Source: Pohlia nutans
Lineage: Eukaryota > Streptophyta > Bryopsida > Bryales > Mniaceae
Length of the DNA: 64,000 nt
Assembly: GCA_022496805.1 (NCBI GenBank)
Contig: CM040103.1
Coordinates: forward strand, 4,234,001 to 4,298,000
Direction of reading: 5' to 3'
The first letter of the stretch is position 1, and each line of letters starts with the position of its first letter. Position numbers and translations under genes: made by a program. Under the pieces are notes generated by a model that saw nothing but the letters and a program-made list of their open reading frames with translations, searched no databases and was not told where the DNA came from. Positions 1-11,390 of the stretch are shown one piece after another.

Positions 1-1761
1 AGGAGTTCTCGTCGAGTCCACTCGATTGTTCCCAATCAGAGAGAATGGCTCTCGGTTCTTGTCTGCATAAACGCAGCAGGGTTAGCAATACCATCATTTT
101 ATGTGTTCAAAGACATGCGTTTTCGACAAAATTACATAGAGCGCTGTGAACCAGGAGCTACTATGTCTATACAACCAAGAGCTTGGATGACTAGCTATCT
201 CTTCAGTGCTTGGATTTCCCACTTTATAGAAAGTGTGCGACGGATGGGTGGCATTTCTGGTGATCAAAGACACTTGCTCATACTTGATGGTCATGGAAGT
301 CATATTACTTTGGACGTGGTTCAGGAAGTACGCAAAGCCGAACTTGACCTATTAACTCTACCAAGCCATACATCTCTCGCAATACAGCCATTAGACGTGA
401 GCATATTTAAGCCATTCACGACATTCTTCAAGGAGTATAGAGATTTTTAGACTTCTCGCAATCTCAACCAGCCTGCTACAAAACAGACACTTGCGCAGTG
501 GGTATCATTGGCATTGAAGAGGGCATTAACCCCCCACAACATCAAAAAAGGCTTTAGTAGCACCGGCATTTTACCCTTTAATAGGAACGCCATGAATGAT
601 CATCTAAGACCGAGTGCAACCTACGAGGACTCATCTAACCTAGCTCCATCAAGCCAAGAATCACCTCTACAATGTGACAATGGCCATGAACATGACCATC
701 AAAGCGATGACCAAGGAGTGGACTAGCAGGACGACGAGCAAGGACTAAACCAGCAGGATGACGAGCAAGGACTGGACCAGCAAGACGACGGCCATGAACT
801 TGATCAACCAGACTCTGGTACCGAGGAGCAGTTACTTGGTTCCGGAGGAGTCGATATTGCAGCTGAGCTAGACCAAGTTCCCGCCTCCACTGTATCGCAT
901 TTTTATGTCGATGTTGATACCTCCAATCCCGCCATTGCCGAGGAGGTAGCAGGGCTGGATCCCACTGTAAGCAATCCCGAGTCCATCACTCGTTTTTTAA
1001 CGCTTCCTACAATCACAACAAGAGTCCCATGACGACGATTCAACGACCCAATCATGGATTTCACAAAGTCCATCATGCTCACATCAGATAATTACGTGAA
1101 CGCAGTTGAACAGTTGCAAGAGAAGAAGGAAGAGGCGGCAAGAGCAAAGGAAAGAAATCGAATTGAGAGGGAAGAAACGAAACGAAGGAAGGTCCTGGAA
1201 CGCGAAGAAGAGCAGCGGCAGAGGGAAGCCCACGCAGTTGAGTTGGCTGAAGCTCGGGCAAAGAAAGCTCAGGAGCGCGAAGAGGCTGCGCGTGTAAAGG
1301 CACTCGAGCGGGAGGAGGCTGCCCGGATGAAAGCCGAGCGCGCAGCGCTACGTGCGCGTGAGCGCGCATTGAGGGCAGCCAAGGCGCTTAGAAGGAGGGC
1401 GTCGCGACGTCCAGAGGTTTCCGTGGCGGCAGAGAGCACAGAGGCCCGTCAAACTGATTCTCACCCTATGCGAGGTGGTGTAGGCGAGGATGTGAGGAGC
1501 CCCAACGTCGACATGCAAGAGCCGCAAAGAGATTTCTCATTCTTCAACCAACACCCCGCAATGTATGCAACTTCTTCCAATGGTCAGTTCGTATTCAATC
1601 ACCTGTTCCATCAATTTGGCGCACCTCTACAATCTACGTTGTCGTCTCAACCATCAGCCATGCTTCCCCACTTGAGCGCCATGCCTCAATTCCCCCTCCC
1701 CTATCCAGTTGCAACAATGAATACTCAACCATGGCCATTCCCACCTTGCAGAGAGCACTAG
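1..1761 (+). pseudogene. pogo/Tigger-like DDE transposase, decayed, 5' end outside window
   Basis: One reading frame (frame 1) runs from the window edge to a stop at 1759-1761 and is broken by TAG at 448-450, TAG at 724-726 and TGA at 1030-1032. The first part resembles the DDE_1 family of pogo-type transposases: LDGHGSH, with an Asp codon at 286-288, is followed 35 residues later by the Asp of QPLDVSIFKPF, as expected for the last two acidic residues of the catalytic triad. A low-complexity QQDDEQG repeat (about 720-800) follows, then a highly charged Glu/Arg/Ala coiled coil (about 1090-1400) and a Pro/Gln-rich tail. Each internal stop is one C-to-T change from CAG or CGA; the 724 stop falls inside the QQDD repeat, where neighbouring units have Gln. 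The upstream catalytic Asp and DNA-binding domain lie outside the window. Inactive as it stands. Confidence 0.85.
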
Positions 1762-2654
1762 CATGGAGATAGAGTCAATAGCCAGAAGTGAGACACCGCG
1801 TGTGCAATCAATCACTTAGAAAATTGGGTAATAATATTGAAGTCATTGTTGATAGCTAGCAAACCACATAGATATATAAAAATCGACTTCTTTTTAATTA
1901 CCTAATTTTTTAGATGAATAACCTCCCTGCACTGCTTATCCTCATCTGCATTTCTTTCTACTTCTTGCACCATCCTCTCCACCTGCAAGCAAGCCAAAGC
2001 TTAGTTAGAAAATCAACCACTGTATTTAAATAGCAACTACCCAGATCAACCACAAAGATCGATACCAAATAAATTAACTAGAATCTTTAATTGTATCACA
2101 TTGAGTGACAACAGTAGTGATAGCTAACAACGACAGCCCTGTAAGCTAAAAGTTTGACATCTGCAGTTAATCACAATTAAAATAGCTTACATCATCTTTG
2201 TTGAGAGTAGAAGCACCGGTAATCGTGATGTCCTATTTCTTTCCAGATCCTTTGTCTGTTGCTGTAACCGACAAAATGCCATTGGCATTAATATCAAAGG
2301 ACACTTTGATTTGAGAAACTCCACGTGGAACATATGATTGTTGAACAAACTGGCAGACAATGATTGCAATGACCATCCCGGAGCAAGAGGACTAACAACT
2401 CTGAACCCACTTGAAACTTCCAAGTGATTTCTTGTTTCTTACAAACTCACGCTCTCCCTGAAACACATTAATCTCGACACTTGTTAGACCATCAGCAACA
2501 GTGGAAAAGACCTGCAAGAAGCAACAGAACCAAGTGTAAGATGATTTTCAAAACCCACGAGTAGTTTTCTACAGTCTGATTTAAATAAGAAGTCAAGGCA
2601 TCTAAAAGTTGAAAGAAGAGCTGAAATGTTAATCAAAGAGCTTGTTTGACATGG

Positions 2655-3276
2655 AGTTGCAGACGGCAACTTTTGGATGGAACCAAGATTAGAATTGAAG
2701 GGACACCTTAGACAAAAACAAGACTGGACTAGAAGTGAGGGGATTCCTCACAAGTGATTCAAACTGCAACGCAAAGTGAGAGAACTAGAAGATGTATTGA
2801 TAACAAGAAGTGAATATAAGACTGGGGGTACAACTGGTGTTGAAGAGAGTGAGGAGCAACGGTCCTCGACTCTCTATATATACTAGGCTAGAGGAAACTT
2901 TCGGAGCAAGGTCGTAGAGAGCTTGGGAAGCCCCTATGGGACCTTCCGGAAGCCTATGGGAGCTTCCGAAATCTAAGAAGGTCAAGCGGAACCTTCCGGA
3001 AGCTTATAGAAGTTTCCGGAATTTATTAGATCCGTATGGAACCTTCTAGAAGTTTGTGGAAGCTTCTAGAAGCTACTAAAACTATACGGAAGTTTGTGGA
3101 AGCTTCCAGAAACTAGTGGAAGCTTCTAGAAACTAATGGAAGCTTCTAGAAACTAATAGAAGGTTCTAGAAACTAATAGAAACATGTAGAACCTTCTAGA
3201 AGCAACTAAACATACCTAACGTCTCACGGGGGATCCGTGCGGTCTTGATGAAGTCTAGTATGGCACTTCCGTGACA
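2655..3276 (-). mobile_element. 622-bp insertion in the Hsp70 pseudogene, solo-LTR-like
   Basis: The insert is flanked by CATGG at 2650-2654 and 3277-3281. Joining the flanks gives a continuous minus-strand Hsp70-like frame (VIPCQTSSL). On the minus strand the insert begins TGTCACGG, has a TATA-like run near 2872-2885 followed by a CT-rich stretch that could be a start site, and ends CTGCAACT. A solo LTR in minus orientation fits the TG start, TATA box and 5-bp duplication. The expected CA end lies three bases inside (CTGCA|ACT); if that is the true end, the duplication would be 8 bp with one mismatch. No open frame is evident. Class unresolved. Confidence 0.55.
2940..3203. promoter_or_regulatory. 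Array of perfect heat-shock elements phased every 10 bp
   Basis: GAA recurs at nearly exact 10-bp spacing for about 260 bp, many copies forming GAAnnTTCnnGAA, for example GAAGCTTCTAGAA near 3118-3180 and GAACCTTCTAGAA at 3189-3201. The best part is a 20-bp tandem unit (AACTAATGGAAGCTTCTAGA) with point variation. GAAnnTTCnnGAA is the known binding site for trimeric heat-shock factors, and the CTnGAAnnTTCnAG context is the form favoured in plant heat-shock promoters. A TATA-like run lies 55-70 bp downstream on the minus strand. Direct sequence evidence for the motif; heat induction is inference. Confidence 0.7.
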
Positions 3277-3842
3277 CATGGAATAACCTGAAAATGAACA
3301 AATAGAGGTAAAAAACTTAAGGTCGGCATCTCTTTCTTAGATGTTAGATGATTTTGGTCATGACGCCCCCGAAAGCCTCCAATCCTAGCGAGAGTGGGGA
3401 GACATCTAAAAGCTCAATGTTGCCGACCTCGCCAGAGAGCACTCCAGCCTGTCATCACGAAAACTAGAATAAGGACTATGTTATCAAAGTGCCATTATTC
3501 CAATCTAGCTCAATGAAATTTCTTTAACATTATAGAAAAAAATGTTTTGAAATAGCCACAAAAAGAAGCATTGTTAATCCTTTAACGTCCCAGTTCAACA
3601 CTGTTTCAAAATTTTGTTATAAAATGTTTGATGAAAGCCAAAAATATAGCTGATGTACAAAGAAAAGTTGTAAATGTCAATGTGAAGATCACATCTGTAC
3701 GGTTGGATTTATCATATATTTGAGTTATCCGTAAAGTCACCTTGAGTTTGATGAATCTACAAAGAATTTTGCTTTACTATACTTTTATTTGTTCACTCTA
3801 AATAGTTAAAAGGTGTGAAAGATTTTGGTGGTATATCGTTGT

Positions 3843-3957
3843 TAGGTGTGTAAGAGCTTGGTGGTCTTCAAAAGTTTTCAAAAGTTTTTTAGCACCAAGA
3901 AAGGAGCAAAAAAACTATTGAAAACTTTTGAAGACCACCAAGCTCTTACACACCTCT
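3843..3957. repeat. Nested long hairpin
   Basis: About 36 nt beginning TTAGGTGTGTAAGAGCTTGG (3843-3881) is repeated inverted at about 3917-3957 with almost no mismatches, separated by about 35 nt. The structure lies inside the GAGTTATCCG element and would extrude or fold as an RNA hairpin. Confidence 0.8.
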
Positions 3958-4110
3958 TACACACCTAAAAGGCCATATTCGTAATATTGAGACTTTTTGC
4001 AGTCTCATTTTTATCATCGACTTGAAGATAAACTGTTTTATCTCTATACTAGTATTTTTTTTCAATAGGTAACAACATCAAGTTTTAAAATTTCATTATA
4101 GAATCACTAT

Positions 4111-5033
4111 TTAACCCCTAAAGGACCAGGACCGTATTCTCACAAAAAACCATGAAAAACGCAACAATTGAAAGTTGCAGAAGAAATCATATGTTTTTTT
4201 TATTTTTTTTATCATCTAAACGTAAGATCTAATACCCAACTTGAATTATCATGTGAGCACAAAATTTGAGAGCAAAATGACCATTAGATTCTTAGATTAT
4301 AAGGATCAAAGTTGCAAAAGAAGATTTTTTGGGGTTCAATCCGGTGACAAATTTAAACTTTAGAAATTAATATCTTTTTTTTGAATGAGTTAGAAATTCA
4401 TTGAATGGCAAGGCAATGTTAAAAATTGAGTTAAGTCTTCAAATATAAAATCTTGTAAGAAAAAAGCTCATATTAAATTTTTCATAAAACAATTACTAGA
4501 AGTGGGTACAAAGTGAAAGGATAAAGGAAATCATTAATTAATAAGTTTGACATGGAATTGTAAAATGTCAATCTTAACGGTGAGAATGTTGTACTTGGAA
4601 ATCTTCACCCAGTGCCTTTTATTTCATTAAAAAATATTGAAAATTGAGTTTAGAAACGAGCTTCAAAGTTTTTTTTGTCCAAACTGCCCAAAAAATAGAT
4701 CTCCTCATAACTTTTATCCCATTGCTCCAAATGGGTAGATTTAAAGCTTCATTTGTAGATAAAGATCAACCAATCATGAATCAAAAAAGAAATTTTGAAA
4801 AAGAGTAAAAAATAAAAAAATTCTTGTTGCCCGATCTCGCTTCAAAAACTTCAAATGCTTATAACTTTTGCAATACTTATCGGAATGACATGAAACGAAG
4901 TGCGACATGTAGAGTGTAGTTTTTGGAAGCTACACTGAAATTTTCATTAATTTTTTTTAAAATATGAGGTCCTTGGAGGCTGCCCAAAAATTGGAACGAT
5001 CAGAATATGGTCGCTCAAAAATTTAGGGGTTAA
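4111..5033. mobile_element. TTAA-bounded MITE, 923 bp
   Basis: Begins TTAACCCCTAAAGGACC and ends AATTTAGGGGTTAA, so a 4-bp TTAA duplication flanks matching CCCCTAAA ends. Near the right end CGATCA-GAATA-TGGTCG forms an imperfect hairpin. Inserted inside the 3722-5264 element. No coding sequence seen. Confidence 0.75.
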
Positions 5034-5430
5034 GCATTATATTTCTTTGGTTTCAATTACTAGTTTTTAAATGAATTTTTGAATAACTAGCATTCCATCT
5101 TAAAAGTTGCAAAACATCTCAATGTAACGAATATGGCCATCTAACAATGATATACCACCAAAATCTTTCACACCTTTTAACTATTTAGAGTGAACAAATA
5201 AGAGTATAGTAAAGCAAAATTCTTTGTAGATTCATCAAACTCAAGGTGACTTTACGGATAACTCCATTTCTTTAAAAAAAATTATTCATTTTGCAAAGTT
5301 TTCTCTTGAAAATCAATTAAAATCATGAATTAACGGAATTTTAAAAAAAAAAATTGTGATGAAATTGGAATAACATGCACTACGAGATGTTTTGCATACC
5401 ACGATCGTGACGAAGATAGTAGATTCCTTC

Positions 5431-7034
5431 TTATGCAACACTTTGCACCGCCCTCTCAAACGCAGCTTCACCAGCACCAGCACGCTCCACAAGCACATGG
5501 GTTGGGTGTGTAATCTTCAGCTGACTGGTCATACAAGCACAAAAAAAATTAGAACTAACGCTGCAATATTTCCCATTCTCTGGAAGGCCCATCCATGTAA
5601 TAGCATATGCTGGTTAACATGGGCAGAATTAATGCAGGAAGATATTGATATGATCACGTAGATGAGTTAGGGCTCTGAAGCCATTTGTTCACCTCAGGTA
5701 TCGTCCAGTTGGCTTGCTCAAGTGTAGACTGCACACGATCAAATTAGCAAGTGTGTTGGCGTCCTTCGGATCCTGCAAATATTACCCAATGTAACCGATT
5801 AATACCCGACTGCAACTGTAAACACTGGAAACTCCATGCAAAAAATGCAGCTTGATGTTGTGCTTACTTAGCAAAAAGAATAATCGTACTAACTTATCAG
5901 AATTAAAAACCGTATAACAAAGTCTGATGTCCCAAGTAGGTACGGTAGTCTGGATAAAACACGGAAGGCAAGTATGAAATTGTCAACAGCATAGCCTCAT
6001 CCAAGAACGTAAGTTTTGATGACCGATGATCGAGACATGCAGTATGTACCTTTTTTCAGAGCCTCCAAGAGCCGCGCTTCTGCCTCTTCATATTGGCCCA
6101 TGTGCATTTGACAAACCGCACTTCCATTCATCAGCATGACTGTCCACGTGTACTTTTCACACAGCTCCTGGAAGATGTAGAATGCTTCCTGTACCTTGGC
6201 GCCACCCTAAACAAAAACACAGGAGTAGCTCATATCTTAGTACACAGCTAAGGTTTAGTGCAAAATAAGAATCTCATACTGGTTCCGAGATGTACGTTAC
6301 ACTCACGTGCATGTGATCTCGTCAAAGCTACGAGATAGATTTGAGGATAATCTTCAAAGAAAGTGAATCCATTCAAGACCACGACCTCACTAAACACATA
6401 CAACTCACGAGTCTTACGAACGACAGGTTAACCCATGCATTGGCCAACTGTATGAGAGTGTGATCTTCATCGATTTGTTGCATGATTTTCAGTTGCTTCT
6501 CTGCCAAGTCTGCTCGATGCATCTTCAGATAGATCTGTACATTCAGGGCGCATCTGCAAAGATAGAGCAAATCTAGACTGAGATCGATATGTGAAACCCG
6601 AGTCCTATGCCCTCAATCTCCTATCTTCACATAATAGGAAACCTCCCACTACAAAATTGTAGTTGTCAGGTAGCCACGAGGGCATCTCCAGGATGATAGT
6701 ATGCGACAGATTGTTCACAACAACCAATGTGAACACTTACAATAGGATTAAATGCAGCAAATCTGGAACATGTCAATGACGACAGATAATACGACTAAGA
6801 TTAGCAGCAGCACATAGACTGTGGCGGACCACAGCGCAACTTCCCATAATCACAGCAAGGTACGATTGGCTAGGTCACTTACAAGTCAAGAGTGCCACCC
6901 ACGTGAGTGTACTTAAGAGCTTCGTTATAGTTTTGTTCGTGTGTGTAGATCATGCCGGCAATGAGCAACAACGTAGGGTTGCTTGAAATAGCTAGGTCAG
7001 ATCACCACTCCGACAACCCAGCCAAAGCCTTGTC
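5431..7034 (-). pseudogene. Coatomer subunit epsilon (epsilon-COP), five exons, 5'-truncated
   Basis: Exons on the minus strand: 7034-6883 (ends NYNEALKYTHVGGTLDL), 6553-6418 ([20 protein letters not shown], then [20 protein letters not shown]), 6206-6050 (GGAKVQEAFYIFQELCEKY, then MGQYEEAEARLLEALKK), 5772-5693 (DPKDANTLANLIVCSLH) and 5524-5431 (QLKITHPTHVLVERAG...AVQSVA, stop). Order and sequence fit the TPR-rich epsilon subunit of the COPI coat, which acts in Golgi-to-ER vesicle transport. All four introns keep GT and AG. Damage: an in-frame TGA in the first exon (SEW*SD); a run of six A at the end of the third exon where five would keep frame into the next; and the N-terminal exons are absent. 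Upstream lies a carboxypeptidase exon, not the rest of the gene. Probably a captured or relic copy; the A-run could also be a sequencing error. Confidence 0.85.
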
Positions 7035-7473
7035 CTGGAAAACAGAAATTCGTGAGCTCCAGATGAAACAAATCAAAAACTGATTCAATCTTTCTTGAAT
7101 CAAGCCACGCTCACACTCATACTGCATCCGCCCTCATGCTACAAACTCAAAAAAATCACGTCTTGAGCAGTTCAAAACTGCTGTGGGACATATCACAAAT
7201 CGCAATGAAAAAGGGTTTGAGCATAAGATTTTCCTAAACCCTAAAAATTACAGGTGGAGGTGGAATTCTGGGAAAAACTAGAAACTCCAAGGCCACTGGG
7301 CCACGGTTACCAAAAGCGTTCCAAACCCGAGAAATTAAGCCAATTCCAAGGAAAATCTTCACTAAAACTACTTCTTTGCGTAAGATATCTGCATGGCATG
7401 CGAGGGAGAAACTCTGAAGTTCTGTAATCCTTGATGGTTATAAAGATATCAATCAGCAAGTAGAGCGAGGTAC
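7035..7473. other. Spacer between gene fragments
   Basis: No coding homology, repeat or RNA gene recognised. Confidence 0.4.
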
Positions 7474-7707
7474 CTCCGTTGAACCAGATGACCAAGGGTT
7501 TGGTGCCCGCGGTGTGGTTGAAGCTTTGCGCAAACACGTAAAAGAGCTCGCGTACAGGTTGAATCCCACTGCCGGCTGCCCGGGTAACGCCCTGACTTTG
7601 TCTGCATTACCGCCAGGCTGCGCACTTCGGATCCCAGTAGCAACTAAGCACAAAAAGTATACCACCGGAAACCTGGAAAGTAAGCTTCGACATTGTGAAA
7701 ATCCCAA
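7474..7707 (-). pseudogene. Serine carboxypeptidase-like, first exon, frameshifted
   Basis: On the minus strand an ATG at 7707 opens a hydrophobic signal-like stretch (VVYFLCLVATGI) followed by DKVRALPGQPAVGFNLYA, the start of mature S10 carboxypeptidases. A frameshift and short deletion near 7560 then move to the frame ELFYVFAQSFNHTAG, TKPLVIWFNGG, which ends at a GT donor (7473-7472) where plant genes of this family often have an intron. The catalytic Ser, Asp and His lie in later exons that are not present. Fragment only. Confidence 0.7.
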
Positions 7708-8336
7708 GCAAGCAAAGGCTGACTCGATCTAGCTCGATCGATCGACCTAGCTCCTCAACCATGGTGGTTCCTTCCTCGCAGAGAACACAAGCATGGACAC
7801 GTTGGTAGCCGTTGGGCGGGAAGCGCAGAGGGATAAGGTTAGGCTTGGTCATGGTGCACGGGAATGGGGTGGCCATGGGGTTTGGTTTCGAATTCCAGTT
7901 GGGCGGGATTGGGGAGTTGGCTGGCCAGTAACAGGGAATGGTCACGATGACCTCTGGGTTTCAGGCTCCGAAAAACAGGTTGCTTGGTTCACGTTAATTT
8001 AGTTTTTAGTAACGCAGTATAAAGTTCACATGGTGTTCAGTTCAAATAGCAAGAGAGTTTAATTTTGGATATCATGTGTTTTTGATATGAAGTAGCACCA
8101 ATGTCGAAATCTAGTTTTACAGTTCTTGGAAATAGGTCAGCCTATATTGCAAGAACGGGTTGGAGGGAATCTTCACTTTGAAAATTCATAGTAAATTCAA
8201 TATTGCTCCAAAATTTGTTCAAAAATATGTGACCTTCCTCAAATCTATTTCCCTACGCTCCAAAATTATTTGCGTGTTCGTTACTTCACCGGAAGTATGC
8301 TGAATTGCTTAAGGTGATCAGAAACAGGTCGTCTAC
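7708..8336. other. Non-coding spacer
   Basis: Small open frames on both strands show no recognisable family and are not supported. CGATCGATCGA near 7734-7745 is a short simple repeat. Nothing else seen. Confidence 0.4.
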
Positions 8337-8479
8337 CTTATACATGGAGTGACCAGTGATTTTTGATTGAATAGACTATTGAATCAAATAAACAATTTTA
8401 AACATTGTTGAATTGTGATTGAGTGAGTGCTTTCCATTACTGTTCATCATGGTTGATTGCTCTAGTTTAATGCCATCTG

Positions 8480-8565
8480 CCCCATAGCTACTGATGTGAT
8501 GTGGAATATTCCACATCATTTCATTGAGGGATGAAATGATGTGGGATATTCCACATCATTCTCTT
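8480..8565. repeat. Paired 24-bp palindromes
   Basis: GATGTGGAATATTCCACATC (inside 8495-8520) is a perfect palindrome, and a near-perfect copy (GATGTGGGATATTCCACATC) follows at 8537-8560. The same pair occurs at 34750-34825 and inverted at 34085-34155. Confidence 0.8.
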
Positions 8566-9362
8566 GGAGGAAGGCAGTAGTCACAAAGGCTTTTGAATGT
8601 TATGGCATAAAAATACCAAAAACCGTGAAAATAAGGAGATTTCGATATTAGAAATAAAATTGTATCTTAGGACTCAATTTAACTATATAGAAGAGAAGAA
8701 GTCATAAAGAGGCAAAGTGATGTGATATGTTTATCCCATATAGATATTTATCTACAATATTTCTAAGTGGGAAGTATTTCAAACTCCTTAGTGGTTTACT
8801 CACATAGGGTCATCTTAAACCAATACTAGGACTAATCCAAAATCAATATATGGGCTGACCCATCATGCTACCCAAAATTAAAAAAATACAAGAAGCAGAT
8901 TGGTCAACATTAATCTCTTAAAAAACGATTTATGGTCACAGTCTTAAGTGTTTCAATGTCAATCTACTGCACAACTTTTGGGCCTTCATGGTTTTCTGGT
9001 ATTTCCACGTTACACAACATTCAGAAGGGGTCGGATTAAAACCACCCCATCGAGCGTTCCGTGTGGGATGGAAGCCTACCAGTCGGAGGAGGTCGGGCAG
9101 CCCGCTCATGGCAGGCTTCATCGTCGTGGTCTTCAGATGTTCGTTGTCTACATTGTCGTGTCCATCCTCTTCATCGTCGGAACCCTCCCCTGCGGCTCCT
9201 CTTCTCTCCCCTGCGGTGCCACTATATTCAGCGTTCTGGATTTTGAGATCTCGTTTAGGAACTCCTTGATCTGCAGGTGTTTTATGCCTCATGATCTGCT
9301 CTATGAGGGCAGCCTAAGTGAGCATGGTTTTGGGCTTCATGGTCTTACTAGAAATCTTTGAG

Positions 9363-10115
9363 TTAACCCCTAAAGGTTGCCATGGGTCTATGACCATGGA
9401 AGCATGTTTTATCTGTCACACTCAATTTTGCTACTAAAATTAATACAAGAATTCAAATTTATATTTTTAGTAGATGAAGTCACATGTCTACTACAAATCA
9501 TGAATTTTTCATAAATTTTGGTGAAAATTTCAAATTACTATGGTTTTATGAAGTGATTGTAAAGAAAATTTATATCGATTACAAAATGTATTAGAAAATT
9601 CCGAGTTTTTTTTCCTAAAGTATAAATTACAATGAAGAAAAGTCTAGTTGATGAAAATCATCTATGTATCTAAATTTAGAAATTTTGCTATACCTTGGTG
9701 ATACCTACTGAACTTGTAATTACAATAAAACATTTAGTTTTCAATTTTTAAAAAAAAAATCAGTGTGGGGTAGAAACTAGACTTGGTGAGCTTTATTTTG
9801 TTAGTGAAGCTCAAATGTAAATAATTGAATTCATTTTCATGGCCTAAATTTAGTTTAAGTAGAATAAACAAAATAATCCAAAATACACTACATGGTGAAC
9901 CATTAGTACGACTCTTTTTGTAGTTGGGACCCTATGTAAAATCCGAAAATAGCTCGAATGATTTGACTTGAAGGGGTGGCATCACGAAGCAAGCCCTTTC
10001 AATAAAGAATTGGATGGAAATTATCCACGTAACATTCATAATAATTGAATTGGAATTGAATAGTCGACTTCATTCATAAGCCATTTTTTTGGTCTCAGCG
10101 ACGTTGAGGGGTTAA
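9363..10115. mobile_element. TTAA-bounded MITE, 753 bp (copy A site)
   Basis: TTAACCCCTAAAGGTTGCC at the left, GACGTTGAGGGGTTAA at the right. A hairpin (CCATGGGTC/GACCATGG) starts 13 nt inside the left end. The same insertion, with the same flanks, is in copy B at 35984-36729, so it predates the duplication of the unit. Much of its interior is repeated in inverted orientation just downstream (10360-10930). Confidence 0.75.
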
Positions 10116-10359
10116 TGAGGCCATAATGCTTTGCTCAATTTGAGCAATCTTGGATGCTTTAGTACCTTTACCATGCTGGAAGCTCTTCTTCACAAGCTCT
10201 ATGACCCATAAACGCCTAGGAGGACAAAAATTGGCTTATGAATGTAACTCACCATTCAAATATAACTGGTACATGAACGATTTTCATCCATTTTTCTTTT
10301 TTGCAAAGGATTTTTTTTGGTCATGCCACTTCTATAAGTTAAATTCATATCATTCAAGC

Positions 10360-10930
10360 TATTTTTTAATTTTATATGGGGTCCCAACTACAAAAGGAGT
10401 CGTAAAAATGGTTCACCGTGTGGTGTATTTTGGATTATTTTGTTTATTCTACTTAAACTAACTTTAGGCCATGAAAATGAATTCAATCACATTTGAGCTT
10501 CACTAACAAAATAAAGCTTACCAAGTCTAGTTTCTACTCCACACTGAATTTTTGAAAAAAATTGAAAACTAAGTGTTTTACGAGGTGTTTTATTGAAGTT
10601 ACAAGTTCAGTAGGTGTCACCAAGGTGTAGCAAAATTTCTAAATTTAGATACATAGATGCTTTTTATTTCCTGTAATGTTTTTCATTGTAATTTACACCT
10701 TTGGTAAAAAAAATTGGAATTTTTGAGTACGTTTTGTAAGTGATATGAATTTTCTTTACAATCACTTCAAAAAATCACAGTAATTTCACATTTTCACCAA
10801 AACTTTCGAAAAAATCACGATTTGTAGTAGACATATGGCTTCATTTACTAATTTGTTTTTGAGATTTTATCTTATTTATAGTGGCAAAATCGAGTGTGAC
10901 AAGTACAGCTTGATTTCACACTCATAGGCC
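10360..10930. repeat. Inverted copy of the 9400-9960 element interior
   Basis: GGGGTCCCAACTACAAAAGG and the following sequence is the reverse complement of 9838-9960, and the relation continues to the TTTAAGGG at about 10930. The pair forms an inverted repeat of roughly 560-bp arms. The same arrangement occurs in copy B (36990-37530). Confidence 0.7.
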
Positions 10931-11390
10931 TCACATTTAAGGGATATGCACATGCATCGTTTCTCACTCTGGAGGATCTTGTTCATTGTCCTACACAATG
11001 AATCCCACTTACCAAATCCAACTTTAAAAATTGGTGCGATCAAAGTGGCGCCGTTTGACTCACAAAAGGAGTGAAAAGCAACGCCTTCTCCTTGTAGTGA
11101 AGGGACTTTGCACAGCCTGTTGAATAATTAGTTTGGATCAAAATTTCAGACTTCCCTGCAGATGTTTGACATTTTAAGGCGATTGGTACGTGATTTGACT
11201 CCCTCTACAGGTGGTGCATGCTAACTGAGCTTTGCCATTACAAAATTCTCTTTTCAGCATTGGATTCTCATATTTGTCGACAAACTCAATCCTTATTGCA
11301 TATTTACCAAGCTCTTCAATGTAACCATGGTCTTCAGGAGTCAGCCCTGCTTGCCCTCTTGCAAAGGAAGATGAAACATTGTATGTATTA

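Larger units (their letters stand above)
1902..3448 (-). pseudogene. Plastid-type Hsp70 (DnaK) gene fragment, intron-containing, interrupted
   Basis: Exon pieces read right to left: 3448-3353 ([20 protein letters not shown], ending GGVMTK), 3287-3277 continued after the insertion at 2654 (VIP...), 2511-2191 ([20 protein letters not shown], then [20 protein letters not shown]) and 1982-1902 (VERMVQEVERNADEDK). These match the end of the ATPase domain and the substrate-binding domain of chloroplast stromal Hsp70. Acceptor AGs and GT donors are still visible, for example at 2511, 2190 and 1982, so this is a genomic fragment and not a retrocopy. Damage: a TAG after SGKK and another after HLKN (both CAG in the family), a frameshift near 2400, loss of both ends of the gene, and the 622-bp insertion at 2655-3276. 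Non-functional. Confidence 0.85.
3722..5264. mobile_element. DNA element with about 115-bp terminal inverted repeats (GAGTTATCCG family)
   Basis: The left arm, from 3722 (GAGTTATCCGTAAAGTCACC) to about 3838, is repeated inverted at about 5147-5264 with only a few differences. The same terminus, GAGTTTTCCGCAAA/TTTGCGGATAACTC, bounds the element at 11391-11861, so this is a family. The interior holds a second inverted repeat (3843-3957) and a TTAA element (4111-5033). No transposase frame is present. The target duplication could not be fixed at this copy. Confidence 0.75.
3574..5390. mobile_element. Copy of the X family of TTAA elements, split and truncated
   Basis: Starts TTAATCCTTTAACGTCCC and continues with the sequence also found at 22099-22300 (TTCAACACTG..., then ATAAAATGTTTGAT). 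It is interrupted at about 3724 by an inverted-repeat element and resumes at about 5264 with the expected continuation (GTTTTCTCTTGAAAATCAAT). The far end is lost at the junction with the epsilon-COP pseudogene near 5390. Confidence 0.7.

Noticed and set aside
2641..2700. Further Hsp70 exon beyond the insertion
   Set aside because: Only the first few codons after the junction resemble the family; the rest to 2512 cannot be aligned with confidence.
8936..9361. Plus-strand frames of 60-137 aa
   Set aside because: Antisense shadows of the eroded minus-strand frame shared by repeat copies A and B.
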